NCBI RefSeq assembly: GCF_002222615.2
Contig: NZ_CP022412.2
Span: 3,162,001-3,226,000 of the forward strand
From: Bacteroides caccae
Lineage (GTDB): Bacteria; Bacteroidota; Bacteroidia; Bacteroidales; Bacteroidaceae
Reading direction: 5' to 3'
DNA length: 64,000 nt
Of the stretch, positions 1-9,379 are shown piece after piece. The notes under the pieces are model-generated. The model ran no database searches. It was not told the DNA's origin and was given only the letters and a program-made list of their open reading frames with translations. The stretch's first letter is position 1. Each line of letters begins with the position of its first letter. Made by a program: the position numbers and the translations under genes.

Positions 1-1681
1 TTCCGGTGAAATGTTGGATAATGTAGGAATCAGTTGTGAGAACTTTTATGATGAGGAGGGAGTGCCGTTGACGATGCGCGAAGTGCTTGACGAAATTCTT
101 CGTCCGTTTGCTCTACGTCTGATCCAGTGTGAAGGAAAACTGTTTATCTATGATTTGAATGCCGTACAAGCAGAATTTAAACCCGAACAAATTCGCTGGG
201 AAAGTGATGACGCAGTATTGGGAGTCGACAAGACATATAAGAATGTGACTCTTACTTTCAGTCCTTATCCTCAAAAGAAACTTTATTCTACTACATTGAC
301 AGAAAAAATGCTTGATGAAGGAGCGGAACGGTATTATGTAGCCAAGGATCTAAGCAAAAGTCCGTTTGTGGATAATAATATCGGCTTTATGATTGACCTT
401 AAAAAAACAGCCGGGGTAAGTGAAGAACTGGAGATAAGACCTGACAAGGCTTTACTTTTCAGGATTATTCCTGTCTTTTCCGGGAGTGAGGCCTTCGGAA
501 TAGCATCGCGCATCAGGGATGTATATAAGATGCCGCTTTTTGGAACTGAAACTCCCATAGATACCTCCGGAAGTGATTATGGAGCACCGTGGCTTTTTAA
601 AGTACGGCGTACTTTGTCATTACCGGAAACACGTGTTGTTTTTAATTATTCTTCTCCAGGTGTAATTCTGGATGGAAAATCCTGTTTGACTGATATAATG
701 CTGCGATTAAAAGTCGAAGCGATGATTGATGGCAGATATAACCCTTTTGAAGAAGCGACGGCATTAAACGGAAAAAGTGCCTATGAGAAAATGCAGGATA
801 TCAAGGAATATAATATATCATATATCTTGCGGATTATTGATACGGACGGAAATATAAAGATGCATTATGAAAATAGGGTATATGACAAAGAATCAGAGGA
901 GGAAGGATTTTTCCGGCATTATAAAGAGATAAACGGTAAATGGGTGGATGGAGATGTAGAATATGGTACTCCTAAAATGACTTCTCTAAGGTATTATGAC
1001 AGTGGTGGATATACAGGTTGGAGGGGTGGCTGGCAAATGAATCGGGTTGGATGTCTGCGCTCGTATATTCCGCGTACAGCATCAGGGGAAGGTGATCTTA
1101 TCCCTATTCCTCCCGGAAACCAAGGATGTACACTGGAACTGACAATTATAAGTTGTTTCGCCCGCGTGGTTAATCCACATAAACATAACGGTCTTACAAC
1201 TGACTCGCATACCATTCCACGCTGGGTTTTGTTCAAAATTCCGGAATTGACTCTGGTCAATCAATACGGAAAAGAAGTGGTTGGTAATGATATTGAATAT
1301 AAAACATGGCTCAATTCTTCTGCAAAAGAAGAAAAGAAGATTGAAACGATTGTGGGAACACCATGTACCTCCACAAATTTCGGAATGGGAATGTTGTTGG
1401 ATGTATCTAGCCGTACAACGTTACAGATATTTACCCGTGCCGGAGTATCCGCATCATTGGAAAAGCTGTTGATTGGCACTTGGTACAGTAACTATAACAG
1501 ACGCATGAATATGCTCTCCGGCACAGTCCGCTTATTAAACAGGTTCGGTACATATACGGATGTTAGCGAACCCGGCACATATTTAATGGTAGGGGATGTT
1601 CAGGACGTACGTGAAGATGAAAGTAATGTGAAATTGGCGGAGATAACTCCGGATAATTTCGAGGGAATAGAGTACGAATAA
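1..1681 (+). CDS. Phage tail/appendage structural protein, 5' end outside window
   Basis: The frame is open from base 2 through Ser-Gly-Glu into the first ATG at base 11, so the gene very probably starts upstream of the window; at least 556 residues are visible. I recognise no catalytic motif. The protein is beta-rich and acidic, without signal peptide or membrane segment, which suits a virion structural protein. Identification rests on context: it is followed at 14 bases by three co-directional genes that look like tail-fibre components. The likely role is a baseplate or tail-tip component of a Bacteroides prophage or prophage remnant. No terminase, capsid or lysis gene is visible, so the rest of the module must lie to the left if it exists. 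Confidence 0.6.
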   Translation, partial: SGEMLDNVGISCENFYDEEGVPLTMREVLDEILRPFALRLIQCEGKLFIYDLNAVQAEFKPEQIRWESDDAVLGVDKTYKNVTLTFSPYPQKKLYSTTLTEKMLDEGAERYYVAKDLSKSPFVDNNIGFMIDLKKTAGVSEELEIRPDKALLFRIIPVFSGSEAFGIASRIRDVYKMPLFGTETPIDTSGSDYGAPWLFKVRRTLSLPETRVVFNYSSPGVILDGKSCLTDIMLRLKVEAMIDGRYNPFEEATALNGKSAYEKMQDIKEYNISYILRIIDTDGNIKMHYENRVYDKESEEEGFFRHYKEINGKWVDGDVEYGTPKMTSLRYYDSGGYTGWRGGWQMNRVGCLRSYIPRTASGEGDLIPIPPGNQGCTLELTIISCFARVVNPHKHNGLTTDSHTIPRWVLFKIPELTLVNQYGKEVVGNDIEYKTWLNSSAKEEKKIETIVGTPCTSTNFGMGMLLDVSSRTTLQIFTRAGVSASLEKLLIGTWYSNYNRRMNMLSGTVRLLNRFGTYTDVSEPGTYLMVGDVQDVREDESNVKLAEITPDNFEGIEYE

Positions 1682-1695
1682 ACAAACTGCTTGCA

Positions 1696-2499
1696 ATGAA
1701 AGAAAAATATAATATTGTCATATCAGAACGTCAGGCCGTCCCACGCAGTAAAAGAATGCGTGAAAAGGGACAATCTGCCTCTTCTGCAGCTGTACTGGTA
1801 TCTGGAGCAGGTGAAGGAAATTCTTCCTGTGATAGACATACTCATACAAACCTTCCTGCTCTTGAACGTATCGGTTTTGACGAGGGAGATGACAAATATT
1901 TGATGGTGCGTGTTGGTACTGTCGATGATGAAACAGGTGAGTTGATTGTTACTCATGAGAAAGTAAAAGCAGGCTATGCGGATAAGGCCCACGAATTGGA
2001 TGAAGACAGTCCGATGAATGAGAAATTTCTTCGTAAGGACCAACCTGATAGTACCGATTTTCTATTATCAGCTAACGGAGGTTTGGTTGTCCGCTCTGGT
2101 AAAACACTATCAGAATTACAATCTCAAATATCCGATTCGTTATCAGAGTTGGATAAAGACTCTATCACAGAACTTGGAGATGAGGGTTCATTATCTACTG
2201 CATTACTCGAATTACCTGTAAACGAGGGAATAACCGGCACTTTAGGCGGATTGGACAATGTATCAGATAGAGCAGATGATATTGACGCCCAAGACGTAGT
2301 ACTTGTTAAGCAGAAAGGCGGAATTCTATGGGAAACGATCGGAATGGACAAAATGAAGGGTAAAGACGGCGTGATTGTTTATCCAACAATGGGCATCAAT
2401 GTACGCACAGGACACTTGATTTTAAGTGTACCAACGAATAATTATGAGAATCAATTCAAAGTAACTAATGGACACCTAATATTGCAGCAAAATGGCTAA
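1696..2499 (+). CDS. Hypothetical phage structural protein
   Basis: This 267-residue protein has no membrane segment or signal peptide. A Ser/Ala/Gly-rich stretch near residues 25-45 is followed by an acidic region. The C-terminus (about residues 225-265) has two near repeats of the phrase 'GHLIL', in 'RTGHLILSV' and 'TNGHLILQQ', resembling the short beta-repeats that end phage tail attachment proteins. It overlaps the next gene by 8 bases, suggesting translational coupling and a shared assembly role. I do not recognise a named family. A link between the tail tip (previous gene) and the fibres (next two genes) is inferred from position only. Confidence 0.55.
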   Translation: MKEKYNIVISERQAVPRSKRMREKGQSASSAAVLVSGAGEGNSSCDRHTHTNLPALERIGFDEGDDKYLMVRVGTVDDETGELIVTHEKVKAGYADKAHELDEDSPMNEKFLRKDQPDSTDFLLSANGGLVVRSGKTLSELQSQISDSLSELDKDSITELGDEGSLSTALLELPVNEGITGTLGGLDNVSDRADDIDAQDVVLVKQKGGILWETIGMDKMKGKDGVIVYPTMGINVRTGHLILSVPTNNYENQFKVTNGHLILQQNG

Positions 2500-5400
2500 T
2501 GATATAGATTTAGGCAAGATATCCATCACTCCCAGAGGAGACTGGAACAATAAGACAGAAGTTGAATATAATGATATTTGGCGTTATAAAAATGCCAAAT
2601 ATTTGGCTTTACAAGATTCAACCGGTGTAGTCCCGGCAGATGACGGGGTATATTGGTACGAACTTTCGTCTCAAGGAAAAAGCGCGTATCAGCAGGCAGT
2701 CGACAATGGCTTTCCCGGCAGCGAAGAAGAATGGCTTCAATCGTTGAAACAACCGGCGTTGGATGGCGCAGCGCGGGCAGATACTGCGGTAGCTAATATG
2801 GATAAACGGTTCCCGGATGAAATATCGAAGATTCAGAGCTCTTTATATAACCAGTTAAGTTCGGATTTAAACGACAAGGTCGTCAAACCTCTTGTTATTT
2901 CCGGTACCGAACAATTGGCCGGTCAATATAAGATGAATGGAGAAGTAATAGATATCTATGAAAGATCAGTATCTTTATCCAACTTGCCAAAGGCTGCCGG
3001 AGAAACGAAAGATTATGTGATTGCGGATGAGCCTCTAGGGTTTGGGACGTATGTTAACGTAGAATCATTCGTTGCTTCAACCGGAAAAGGATTGAATAAG
3101 GAGTTTTTCAATTTCAATTATGACATTACACGGTTTTACATTAATTCTCAATTGCAGACGTGTGTTGTGCTGAAATGCAGGAATACGGTATCTGAAGAGG
3201 TAAACGGTCTGATGCACATTCAATATTGCAAATTCCGGGGTGATGTGGTTGAGTTTGATATTACGCTTCCAAGCTCAGTTAATAAGGAGGCTATTTCGTT
3301 GGAGATTCCACCTTTGAAGTATAATAAGAAGATGGTATTTAGCTATATCACGGACGATAGCTATGCTATATACCAGTATATATTTTCGCTGATTAATAAA
3401 AGATATATAGCTAAAAGATTTAAATTGCCTGATGATAGGATTCTTACATGGCATTTGGGTATGCAGGGTGACCCGCAGATAGAGCAGTATGTTTCTGACG
3501 CTTATTATCCGGAAAAGCCCGCACAATGTACTGATGGTGCTGGAATAAAGAAAAGATATGCAACTACTGTTGCTACTTGGCCGGATAAATTAAAAAACCA
3601 ATACATAGGCCAGGATTTCGGTTATTTTCTACCGTGGATGTCAGAAAAGGAGTTTAAACTTTTTTTTGACTTCGGGTTCATGGTAGCCTATCACGATTTG
3701 ATAGGCTATGATACTGCTACTACCGACACACAGGCAAAATTTGATAAATGTGTCGAGGACTCGGTCGCACTTTTCAAGGAGTACATAGGCATTACCCCAA
3801 AATTAATGGTGGAACCGAATGGCGACCACAAATATATAACTTTCAGCCGGGTTAATGACAACATTCAGGTCATTACTGCGCAGGGAGGAGACCCCAGTAT
3901 TAAAAAAGTTTATCCATTCAGTCCTGATTTTACTTTAAGCAAAAATAATGTAACCATTCAGAGATTATTCGCTTACGGAGATGATATGGTATACGATAAT
4001 GATAATCCTCAATATGCGCAGGATTTACTTGATATTCTATCCGGATTTAATGCAACAGAAAACAAGGAATCGATCTACTGGTTGATAGGTTCCACACACA
4101 GAGGATCGCACTGGGAATCGGTATTCATTAAGAATCTGCATCGATTGTATGGAGATATCGGCTTAGACAATCTATGGTTCCCTACTTTAGATGAATTCTT
4201 TGAATATTGGTATATGAGGGAAAACACGCTGTCTGTTAAGACTGTGACGGAAACGGGGGTACATTACAGGATGTATGTGCCGAAGGGCGCCAATTTCTTT
4301 TTCAGGGACTTGTCCGTACTCATATCAGGTGTTCCGTCACTGGAAGGGGTGTCTGTCACATCGGGGGACAATGTGTATGGAACATCATTCGCTATGAATG
4401 ACGGCAGGCTGCTGGTTAACCTTGACTTCAACCCGTTGTTGTTGGAACGGGTGAACAAGTATGTGGAATCATTTGAGGCAGATTATAATGCGGAGTATGC
4501 GTATGATGACGCTTATTATTTTGTTCAGATGTTGAAACCGGGATTGAAGGAGCCGTATTTGGCAAGAATCAATAAATGGGTGTCACCGCCTGTACTTGAA
4601 TCGTTTGTGATCAACTCCGGGCAGGAATTCACTCAAGACCGGAATGTTATACTAAACATTACCTACAGCGGTCAGGCTCCGTCCCATTATATGGTTTCAG
4701 AGGATATGTCGTTTACAGGAGCCTCATGGATTGAATATGTGGAAAAACCGACATTCAAGTTGTCTTCCGGATTCAATGCTAAAACCGTTTATGTGAAGCT
4801 AAAGAATGCGTATGGGGAAACCGGAGTATTATCAGCCGGTATAACTCTGCTTGAGCCGACATTGACTCTGAAAGGCATCACGATAGATAACGGAGCAGCT
4901 TCGGCGATACAGAGAAATGTAAATGTAACATTTGACTACCTCGGATATCCAACTCATTACATGGTTTCGGAAAATTCATCGTTTGCGGGAGCATCATGGG
5001 TGGAATTCACTGAAAATCCGATAGTGCAACTATCCGCATCTTATGGAAACAAAATACTGTATGCAAAATTGAAAAATGCCACTACTGAAACGGTATCCAG
5101 ATCAGCCGCCATCGAGTTGATAGATGCTGTTACGGCACGGTTGGACAGTATTACTGTCAACAATGGGGATGCCAGCACAGATTCCGGTATTGTATCGGTT
5201 AAATTTGAGACGTTGAATACCATCACCAAATACAAGATCGGCCAACAGGCGGATTTGTCTGATTGTACAGACTGGATTGTGTGGGGCGGTTCGACAGTTC
5301 AATATGACTCAAAAATAGTGGATGGTAATTTGACAGTATATGCGCAGGTCGGAAATGAGACGACAGAATCTTCGATCAAGTCTGATTCTATACAGGTAGT

Positions 5401-6340
5401 GCAACCCGTTGGCCTGACAAGCATAACACTGGCGGAAGGGAAAGATTCTTTTGCCGGCTATACCGTACCTGTTTCATTTGAAATCAGTCAGGGAACTCCA
5501 ACGCATTACAGATTGGCGGAAACGTCAGCAGGCTTGGCGTCTGCTGCATGGGAAGCATGGAAAGATAATATTGTTTACGAATTTGCAACTTCTGGAGCTA
5601 AAACTTTGTATGGACAGTTGAAGAATGAAGTTTCTGAATCAAGCGTTGGCAGCGATTCCGTAACTCTTACAGAATCGCCTGTCATAATATTACTGGCAAA
5701 CATACCATCGGCAGGGAATGTGGATGGCGTCGGCTTTGTCCAGCCTATAAACTCCGGTAATGCGGCTGTGGATCTAAAAGATATTCAGGGAAACAACGTT
5801 GGAACCTTGACAGGTAGATATATACCATATAACAAAGCTGATTATGCAGCTATGGGAGCAAAGTTGTCCAAGGATGTCCTAGGCGGAACAGGCGCTCCTG
5901 TTTATTGGCAAGGGGTGACATTAGGAGCGGAAGTACAATATCCCAACTCAATGATTTGGGATGGCTCTACCAAAAATATCGTTGTTCCCACACGTGGTAA
6001 TTTCACTTCTTACACGGCTGAAATTCAAAGTGTCGTAATATTAAAGGGGTTAACTCCGGGTAACTATAAGGTCAGACTTTTATTATCAGACAAAAATTCT
6101 GTACCCAATACCCAACCTTGGAATTTATACGTTCAAAATGCTGTGCAACAAGTATTAGCATCCGACTTGTCTACTAAAGTAATCAACAATAATTCTGATT
6201 GGTATACATTCGACGATGTAGCAGTGGATTCAGATGGTTATCTGTTAGTTGCCCAAGGTTATAATAACGATCCTTCAGCAGAACCCGGTTACTCCAGAAT
6301 ATCCCCAATCTGTATAGTCGAAGTTACAAAACTATCTTAA
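2492..6340 (+). CDS. Large phage tail-fibre protein with deacetylase-like domain and four tandem repeats
   Basis: A 1282-residue protein. Residues 1-110 carry a fibre-type start ending in 'GFPGSEEEWLQSLKQPA', a phrase common in phage fibres. Around residues 275-560 there is a domain with 'FSYITDDSYAIY' and a later 'MVAYHDL', which I read as a NodB/polysaccharide-deacetylase-like fold (Asp-Asp metal motif). Residues about 698-1063 hold four repeats of roughly 90 residues, each starting L-x-S/G-I/F-x-I and carrying 'THYMVSE'-like and 'LYAKLKN'-like phrases, probably Ig-like beta domains. The last about 200 residues look like a separate beta domain. It overlaps the upstream gene by 8 bases. The likely role is host-surface binding, possibly with capsule-modifying activity; the enzymatic call is tentative because all catalytic residues were not verified. 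Confidence 0.65.
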   Translation: MANDIDLGKISITPRGDWNNKTEVEYNDIWRYKNAKYLALQDSTGVVPADDGVYWYELSSQGKSAYQQAVDNGFPGSEEEWLQSLKQPALDGAARADTAVANMDKRFPDEISKIQSSLYNQLSSDLNDKVVKPLVISGTEQLAGQYKMNGEVIDIYERSVSLSNLPKAAGETKDYVIADEPLGFGTYVNVESFVASTGKGLNKEFFNFNYDITRFYINSQLQTCVVLKCRNTVSEEVNGLMHIQYCKFRGDVVEFDITLPSSVNKEAISLEIPPLKYNKKMVFSYITDDSYAIYQYIFSLINKRYIAKRFKLPDDRILTWHLGMQGDPQIEQYVSDAYYPEKPAQCTDGAGIKKRYATTVATWPDKLKNQYIGQDFGYFLPWMSEKEFKLFFDFGFMVAYHDLIGYDTATTDTQAKFDKCVEDSVALFKEYIGITPKLMVEPNGDHKYITFSRVNDNIQVITAQGGDPSIKKVYPFSPDFTLSKNNVTIQRLFAYGDDMVYDNDNPQYAQDLLDILSGFNATENKESIYWLIGSTHRGSHWESVFIKNLHRLYGDIGLDNLWFPTLDEFFEYWYMRENTLSVKTVTETGVHYRMYVPKGANFFFRDLSVLISGVPSLEGVSVTSGDNVYGTSFAMNDGRLLVNLDFNPLLLERVNKYVESFEADYNAEYAYDDAYYFVQMLKPGLKEPYLARINKWVSPPVLESFVINSGQEFTQDRNVILNITYSGQAPSHYMVSEDMSFTGASWIEYVEKPTFKLSSGFNAKTVYVKLKNAYGETGVLSAGITLLEPTLTLKGITIDNGAASAIQRNVNVTFDYLGYPTHYMVSENSSFAGASWVEFTENPIVQLSASYGNKILYAKLKNATTETVSRSAAIELIDAVTARLDSITVNNGDASTDSGIVSVKFETLNTITKYKIGQQADLSDCTDWIVWGGSTVQYDSKIVDGNLTVYAQVGNETTESSIKSDSIQVVQPVGLTSITLAEGKDSFAGYTVPVSFEISQGTPTHYRLAETSAGLASAAWEAWKDNIVYEFATSGAKTLYGQLKNEVSESSVGSDSVTLTESPVIILLANIPSAGNVDGVGFVQPINSGNAAVDLKDIQGNNVGTLTGRYIPYNKADYAAMGAKLSKDVLGGTGAPVYWQGVTLGAEVQYPNSMIWDGSTKNIVVPTRGNFTSYTAEIQSVVILKGLTPGNYKVRLLLSDKNSVPNTQPWNLYVQNAVQQVLASDLSTKVINNNSDWYTFDDVAVDSDGYLLVAQGYNNDPSAEPGYSRISPICIVEVTKLS

Positions 6341-6349
6341 TATTATAAT

Positions 6350-8761
6350 ATGGCAGGATTATCCAGTTCGGCAATTGTCGGATTTATCTCATCCGGAATA
6401 AAGATGGGTGAGAAAATCGTAGAATTCTTTTTATCCGGTTTTTCGGGTTATGGTTGGAAAATTTGGGAATATGTCAAGGGCAAGTGGATGCTTGAAATTG
6501 ACGCTATCCGTGTACGTGGACAGTTCACCGTATTCGAGCTTCTGGTGTCTAAGATCAGGGCGATAATCGGTGCGCAGACTATTACACAGGGATGTGGCAA
6601 GATTAAGACAGTCCAGATGTCGGAAGACGGGACTGCCTACCTTGTCACACTCGAAGAACAGGACATGAGTTTCATGGAGCATGACTTCATCCGGTGCCAG
6701 GAGTTTACAGGCAACCAGCGATTGTATCACGTGGAGATAGAATCAATCGTTGACGGAGTAATCCGCATTCCGGTATCGGAGTTTGAATCGGAAGTGAACG
6801 AGGACGGGGTTACCTTTGTTACGAATCCCCCCATAGTGGGTGACGACATAGTGCAATTTGGTAACAGTTCATACGAAACACAGTACGCAGGAAGGCATTC
6901 CGCTATCTATATGCACGCTGATGAAAATGCACAGCCTGCCATTGACGTGCTGGCCGGTATTTATTCAAAGGACTGGAGCAACTGCCTGAAGGTTCGTGTG
7001 GGCGGTGATATACCGGGAACGAATGGATTGAAAGGATTCTATTGCGTCAACGGTATGCTGAAAGGTGTAGACGATGACGGGACAATCCTGTACCAGTTCA
7101 ATCCCGACAGTTCCGGATTCATTGCAAAAGGCAATATCAGATGGGACAAGGAAGGTAACGGTGACATATTCAACAGGGCTATATATTGGGACACTGACGG
7201 CTTCCATTTCGGAAGTGGCGTGAAACTTACTTGGGATAACTTGGATAGTGAAGTAAAAAAAAACCTGAAAGGCGAACCTGGGAAAGACGGTAGCAGTCTT
7301 GTATATAAAGGCGAGTTCACTTCTCATCCCTCCAATCCTCAGAACGGCTGGTATTACCGCAATACATCCGACAAGAAGAACTATGTCTATCAAGATAATG
7401 CTTGGTATGTAATGACCGTTGACGGTGAGGATGGCCTGGACGGAATTAACGGTAATGACGGAAAGGATGGTCTGGACATTGTATGGAAAGGTGACTTGTC
7501 TGCCGCTCCAGCTGACCCTGTTAAAAACTGGGTGTATCGTGACACTGACAACGGGCGTGTCTACATCTATAACGGCACAGCTTGGGAATTAATGGTGGCA
7601 GATGGCCTGGACGGTACGGATGGTACAAACGGTAAGGATGGTATGAGAGTTTACATAACCTATCATGACAGCGAAACCGAACCTGCCGTTCCTACAGGGA
7701 ATGGTACAACCGAAGGTTGGCATACAAATTCAACGGCATCCGTCGTTTGGATTTCACAGAAGGTTGCAGATAGTGCAGATTCAGGTGAATGGGGCACTCC
7801 TATCAGATTCAGAGGAAAAGACGGTCAAGATGCGAACCTTCTTCCGTGGATTGAGGAATGGAACAATAATAAGACGGAAATAGGAGGTGAGTATATGGTG
7901 TCTCCCAAGATGTTTTCCGGCACAAAAGACAGTAACGGGAAGCTGACAGGCGTCGCTATGGGACGTGATTGTCTCACCGGAGCTGACGGGACGAAGCGTA
8001 CCGGGATATTCGCATTGGTTGATGATGAAGTAGTGTTCGAGCTTGATCCAGTCAATAAAAAGTACAAATTCAAAGGAGAGGTGTTCGCGAATAAGGGAAC
8101 TTTTACTGGAACGGTAAATGCAAATGACGGCGTTATTGGTGGTTTTGAAATTGAAGGATCCGGGCTTAAAAACATTAGCGGACGAGATGCCATGATTTCC
8201 GTCCAAACGGATTATGGTGATCATCAAAGGCAAGCGGCACTTGGAAACACATTGTCCGCCATGGTCGGATTCGACGTGTCTGCTTATATGTCCGCTACAG
8301 GAAATTGGAACTCTTTCAACAGGGCACTCATGCTTCGCGCCAGTGGTAGTACGATGAGAAAGGATATGATGTTTGGGGGATATTGCAATTTATGCATTGA
8401 CGCTATTGGTGGCGTTGACTGGAAAATGGACAAGAACGACCATTGGAGTATGCCCGGAGTCCTTGGTTTTGTTGCTGTTGAAAGAGATTTAAATTCTGTC
8501 CAAAGGTGGGGTGACGGAATGATAATATCACGCATACAACGCACAAGTACCGGACAATATACCTTATATCACTCACAAGGGCATACTGATTATATTGTAA
8601 TTGTACAAACGACTCCCTGGGCAGTCGATGGCGAGCGTTGGACTATAGGTATAGAGTGTGGGCGGTACAATGATCATTTTAATATACAGACACTTGATGC
8701 CAATAAGGGGCTTATGAATATAGATTTTCGAGTTGTTGTAATAGGACGCCCCGCCGATTAA
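6350..8761 (+). CDS. Phage tail-tip/fibre protein with collagen-like segments
   Basis: An 803-residue protein starting 9 bases after the previous stop. Residues 1-40 are moderately hydrophobic with a 'MAGLSSSAIVGFISSGIK' start. The region to about 300 resembles tail-tip proteins of Bacteroidales prophages. Three Gly-X-Y stretches follow (near 'GEPGKDG', 'DGEDGLDGINGNDGKDG' and 'DGLDGTDGTNGKDG'), separated by two copies of a module of about 50 residues ('LVYKGEFTSHP...' and 'IVWKGDLSAAP...'). Gly-X-Y segments usually trimerise as collagen-like triple helices in phage fibres. The C-terminal 200 residues would be the receptor-facing tip. No further phage gene follows on this strand, so this looks like the right-hand edge of the tail module. 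Confidence 0.7.
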   Translation: MAGLSSSAIVGFISSGIKMGEKIVEFFLSGFSGYGWKIWEYVKGKWMLEIDAIRVRGQFTVFELLVSKIRAIIGAQTITQGCGKIKTVQMSEDGTAYLVTLEEQDMSFMEHDFIRCQEFTGNQRLYHVEIESIVDGVIRIPVSEFESEVNEDGVTFVTNPPIVGDDIVQFGNSSYETQYAGRHSAIYMHADENAQPAIDVLAGIYSKDWSNCLKVRVGGDIPGTNGLKGFYCVNGMLKGVDDDGTILYQFNPDSSGFIAKGNIRWDKEGNGDIFNRAIYWDTDGFHFGSGVKLTWDNLDSEVKKNLKGEPGKDGSSLVYKGEFTSHPSNPQNGWYYRNTSDKKNYVYQDNAWYVMTVDGEDGLDGINGNDGKDGLDIVWKGDLSAAPADPVKNWVYRDTDNGRVYIYNGTAWELMVADGLDGTDGTNGKDGMRVYITYHDSETEPAVPTGNGTTEGWHTNSTASVVWISQKVADSADSGEWGTPIRFRGKDGQDANLLPWIEEWNNNKTEIGGEYMVSPKMFSGTKDSNGKLTGVAMGRDCLTGADGTKRTGIFALVDDEVVFELDPVNKKYKFKGEVFANKGTFTGTVNANDGVIGGFEIEGSGLKNISGRDAMISVQTDYGDHQRQAALGNTLSAMVGFDVSAYMSATGNWNSFNRALMLRASGSTMRKDMMFGGYCNLCIDAIGGVDWKMDKNDHWSMPGVLGFVAVERDLNSVQRWGDGMIISRIQRTSTGQYTLYHSQGHTDYIVIVQTTPWAVDGERWTIGIECGRYNDHFNIQTLDANKGLMNIDFRVVVIGRPAD

Positions 8762-8931
8762 TACTTTTCTGCAATTGGTTATCAGTTACCTATAAAAGAA
8801 GATGAACTTTTCCAAAGTACGAAGAAAATGGAGTAAAAAGAAAGCCGTCCTGTTCATCACGAAGTTACTATTAAATAAAAATTGAAAATACACATTTCGT
8901 TTTATGTTAACGAGATTGAAAACTATTCAAA

Positions 8932-8958
8932 TCGATTTGTGATAACTTCGCAAATCGT
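8932..8958 (-). terminator. Possible terminator of the small minus-strand ORF
   Basis: Complementary arms TCGATTTG (8932-8939) and CAAATCGT (8951-8958, pairing over 7 bases) lie just downstream of the stop of the minus-strand ORF at 8967. On the minus strand the hairpin is followed by T-rich sequence, but not by a clean T run. The 205-base gap from 8762 to here shows nothing else. Confidence 0.4.
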
Positions 8959-8966
8959 TTTGCCGT

Positions 8967-9248
8967 TTATACATGTTTAGCTATATATAAGCTCTCCGTT
9001 TCGTAGATATATTCAGCTAAGTCTTTTAGTTTTTTAGAGCATCTGACGTGTACTTCCCCTCTTTCGAATTTGTGCAAATAAACAGTGAGAAGTTCCGTTT
9101 CATCTCCGGTTAATCCTGTCCTGTTTTCGAGTTCCTCCCAACTGATGATTTCCCCTTTCACATGTCTTCTAGTGTTCTTTTTCCGTTTTTGGACCTTCTT
9201 TTTTACTTGTACTTTTTTCTCTTGTTGATTTGTTTTTTTCTTTGCCAT
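8967..9248 (-). CDS. Hypothetical lysine-rich small protein divergent from the recombinase
   Basis: This ORF encodes 93 residues. The first about 30 are almost all Lys, Gln, Arg and Val (an unstructured, nucleic-acid-binding kind of tail). Residues 33-93 form a compact, probably helical domain beginning 'GEIISWEELENRTGL' that could be a small DNA-binding or regulatory fold; I do not recognise the family. It is transcribed divergently from the recombinase with a 131-base gap holding a nested palindrome. The position suggests a possible regulator or accessory factor for the recombinase, but a left-over of the neighbouring prophage is equally possible. The A-rich N-terminal coding sequence lowers confidence somewhat. 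Confidence 0.5.
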   Translation of the reverse strand: MAKKKTNQQEKKVQVKKKVQKRKKNTRRHVKGEIISWEELENRTGLTGDETELLTVYLHKFERGEVHVRCSKKLKDLAEYIYETESLYIAKHV

Positions 9249-9297
9249 AGTTTGCTAATTTTTGCAATGGTTAAATAAATTAAATAATAAATTATAC

Positions 9298-9353
9298 TTT
9301 GGCAAGCGTGCAACGAACCTGCAAAAAGATTTGTTTTTTTGCTGCATGCCAAA
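9298..9353. repeat. Nested palindrome between divergent small ORF and recombinase
   Basis: Outer arms TTTGGCA (9298-9304) and TGCCAAA (9347-9353) are perfectly complementary. Inside them GCAAAAA (9321-9327) pairs with TTTTTGC (9336-9342). The structure ends 26 bases before the recombinase start codon and overlaps an imperfect -7 element (ATACTTTG, 9294-9301). It may be an operator for one or both divergent genes, or a recombinase-binding site. Confidence 0.5.
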
Positions 9354-9379
9354 TGGTATATATTATAAAATAACTAGTG

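Noticed and set aside
994..1260. Minus-strand ORFs inside the tail genes and other long genes
   Set aside because: They are antisense shadows with no recognisable features, sharing the span of strongly supported plus-strand genes.
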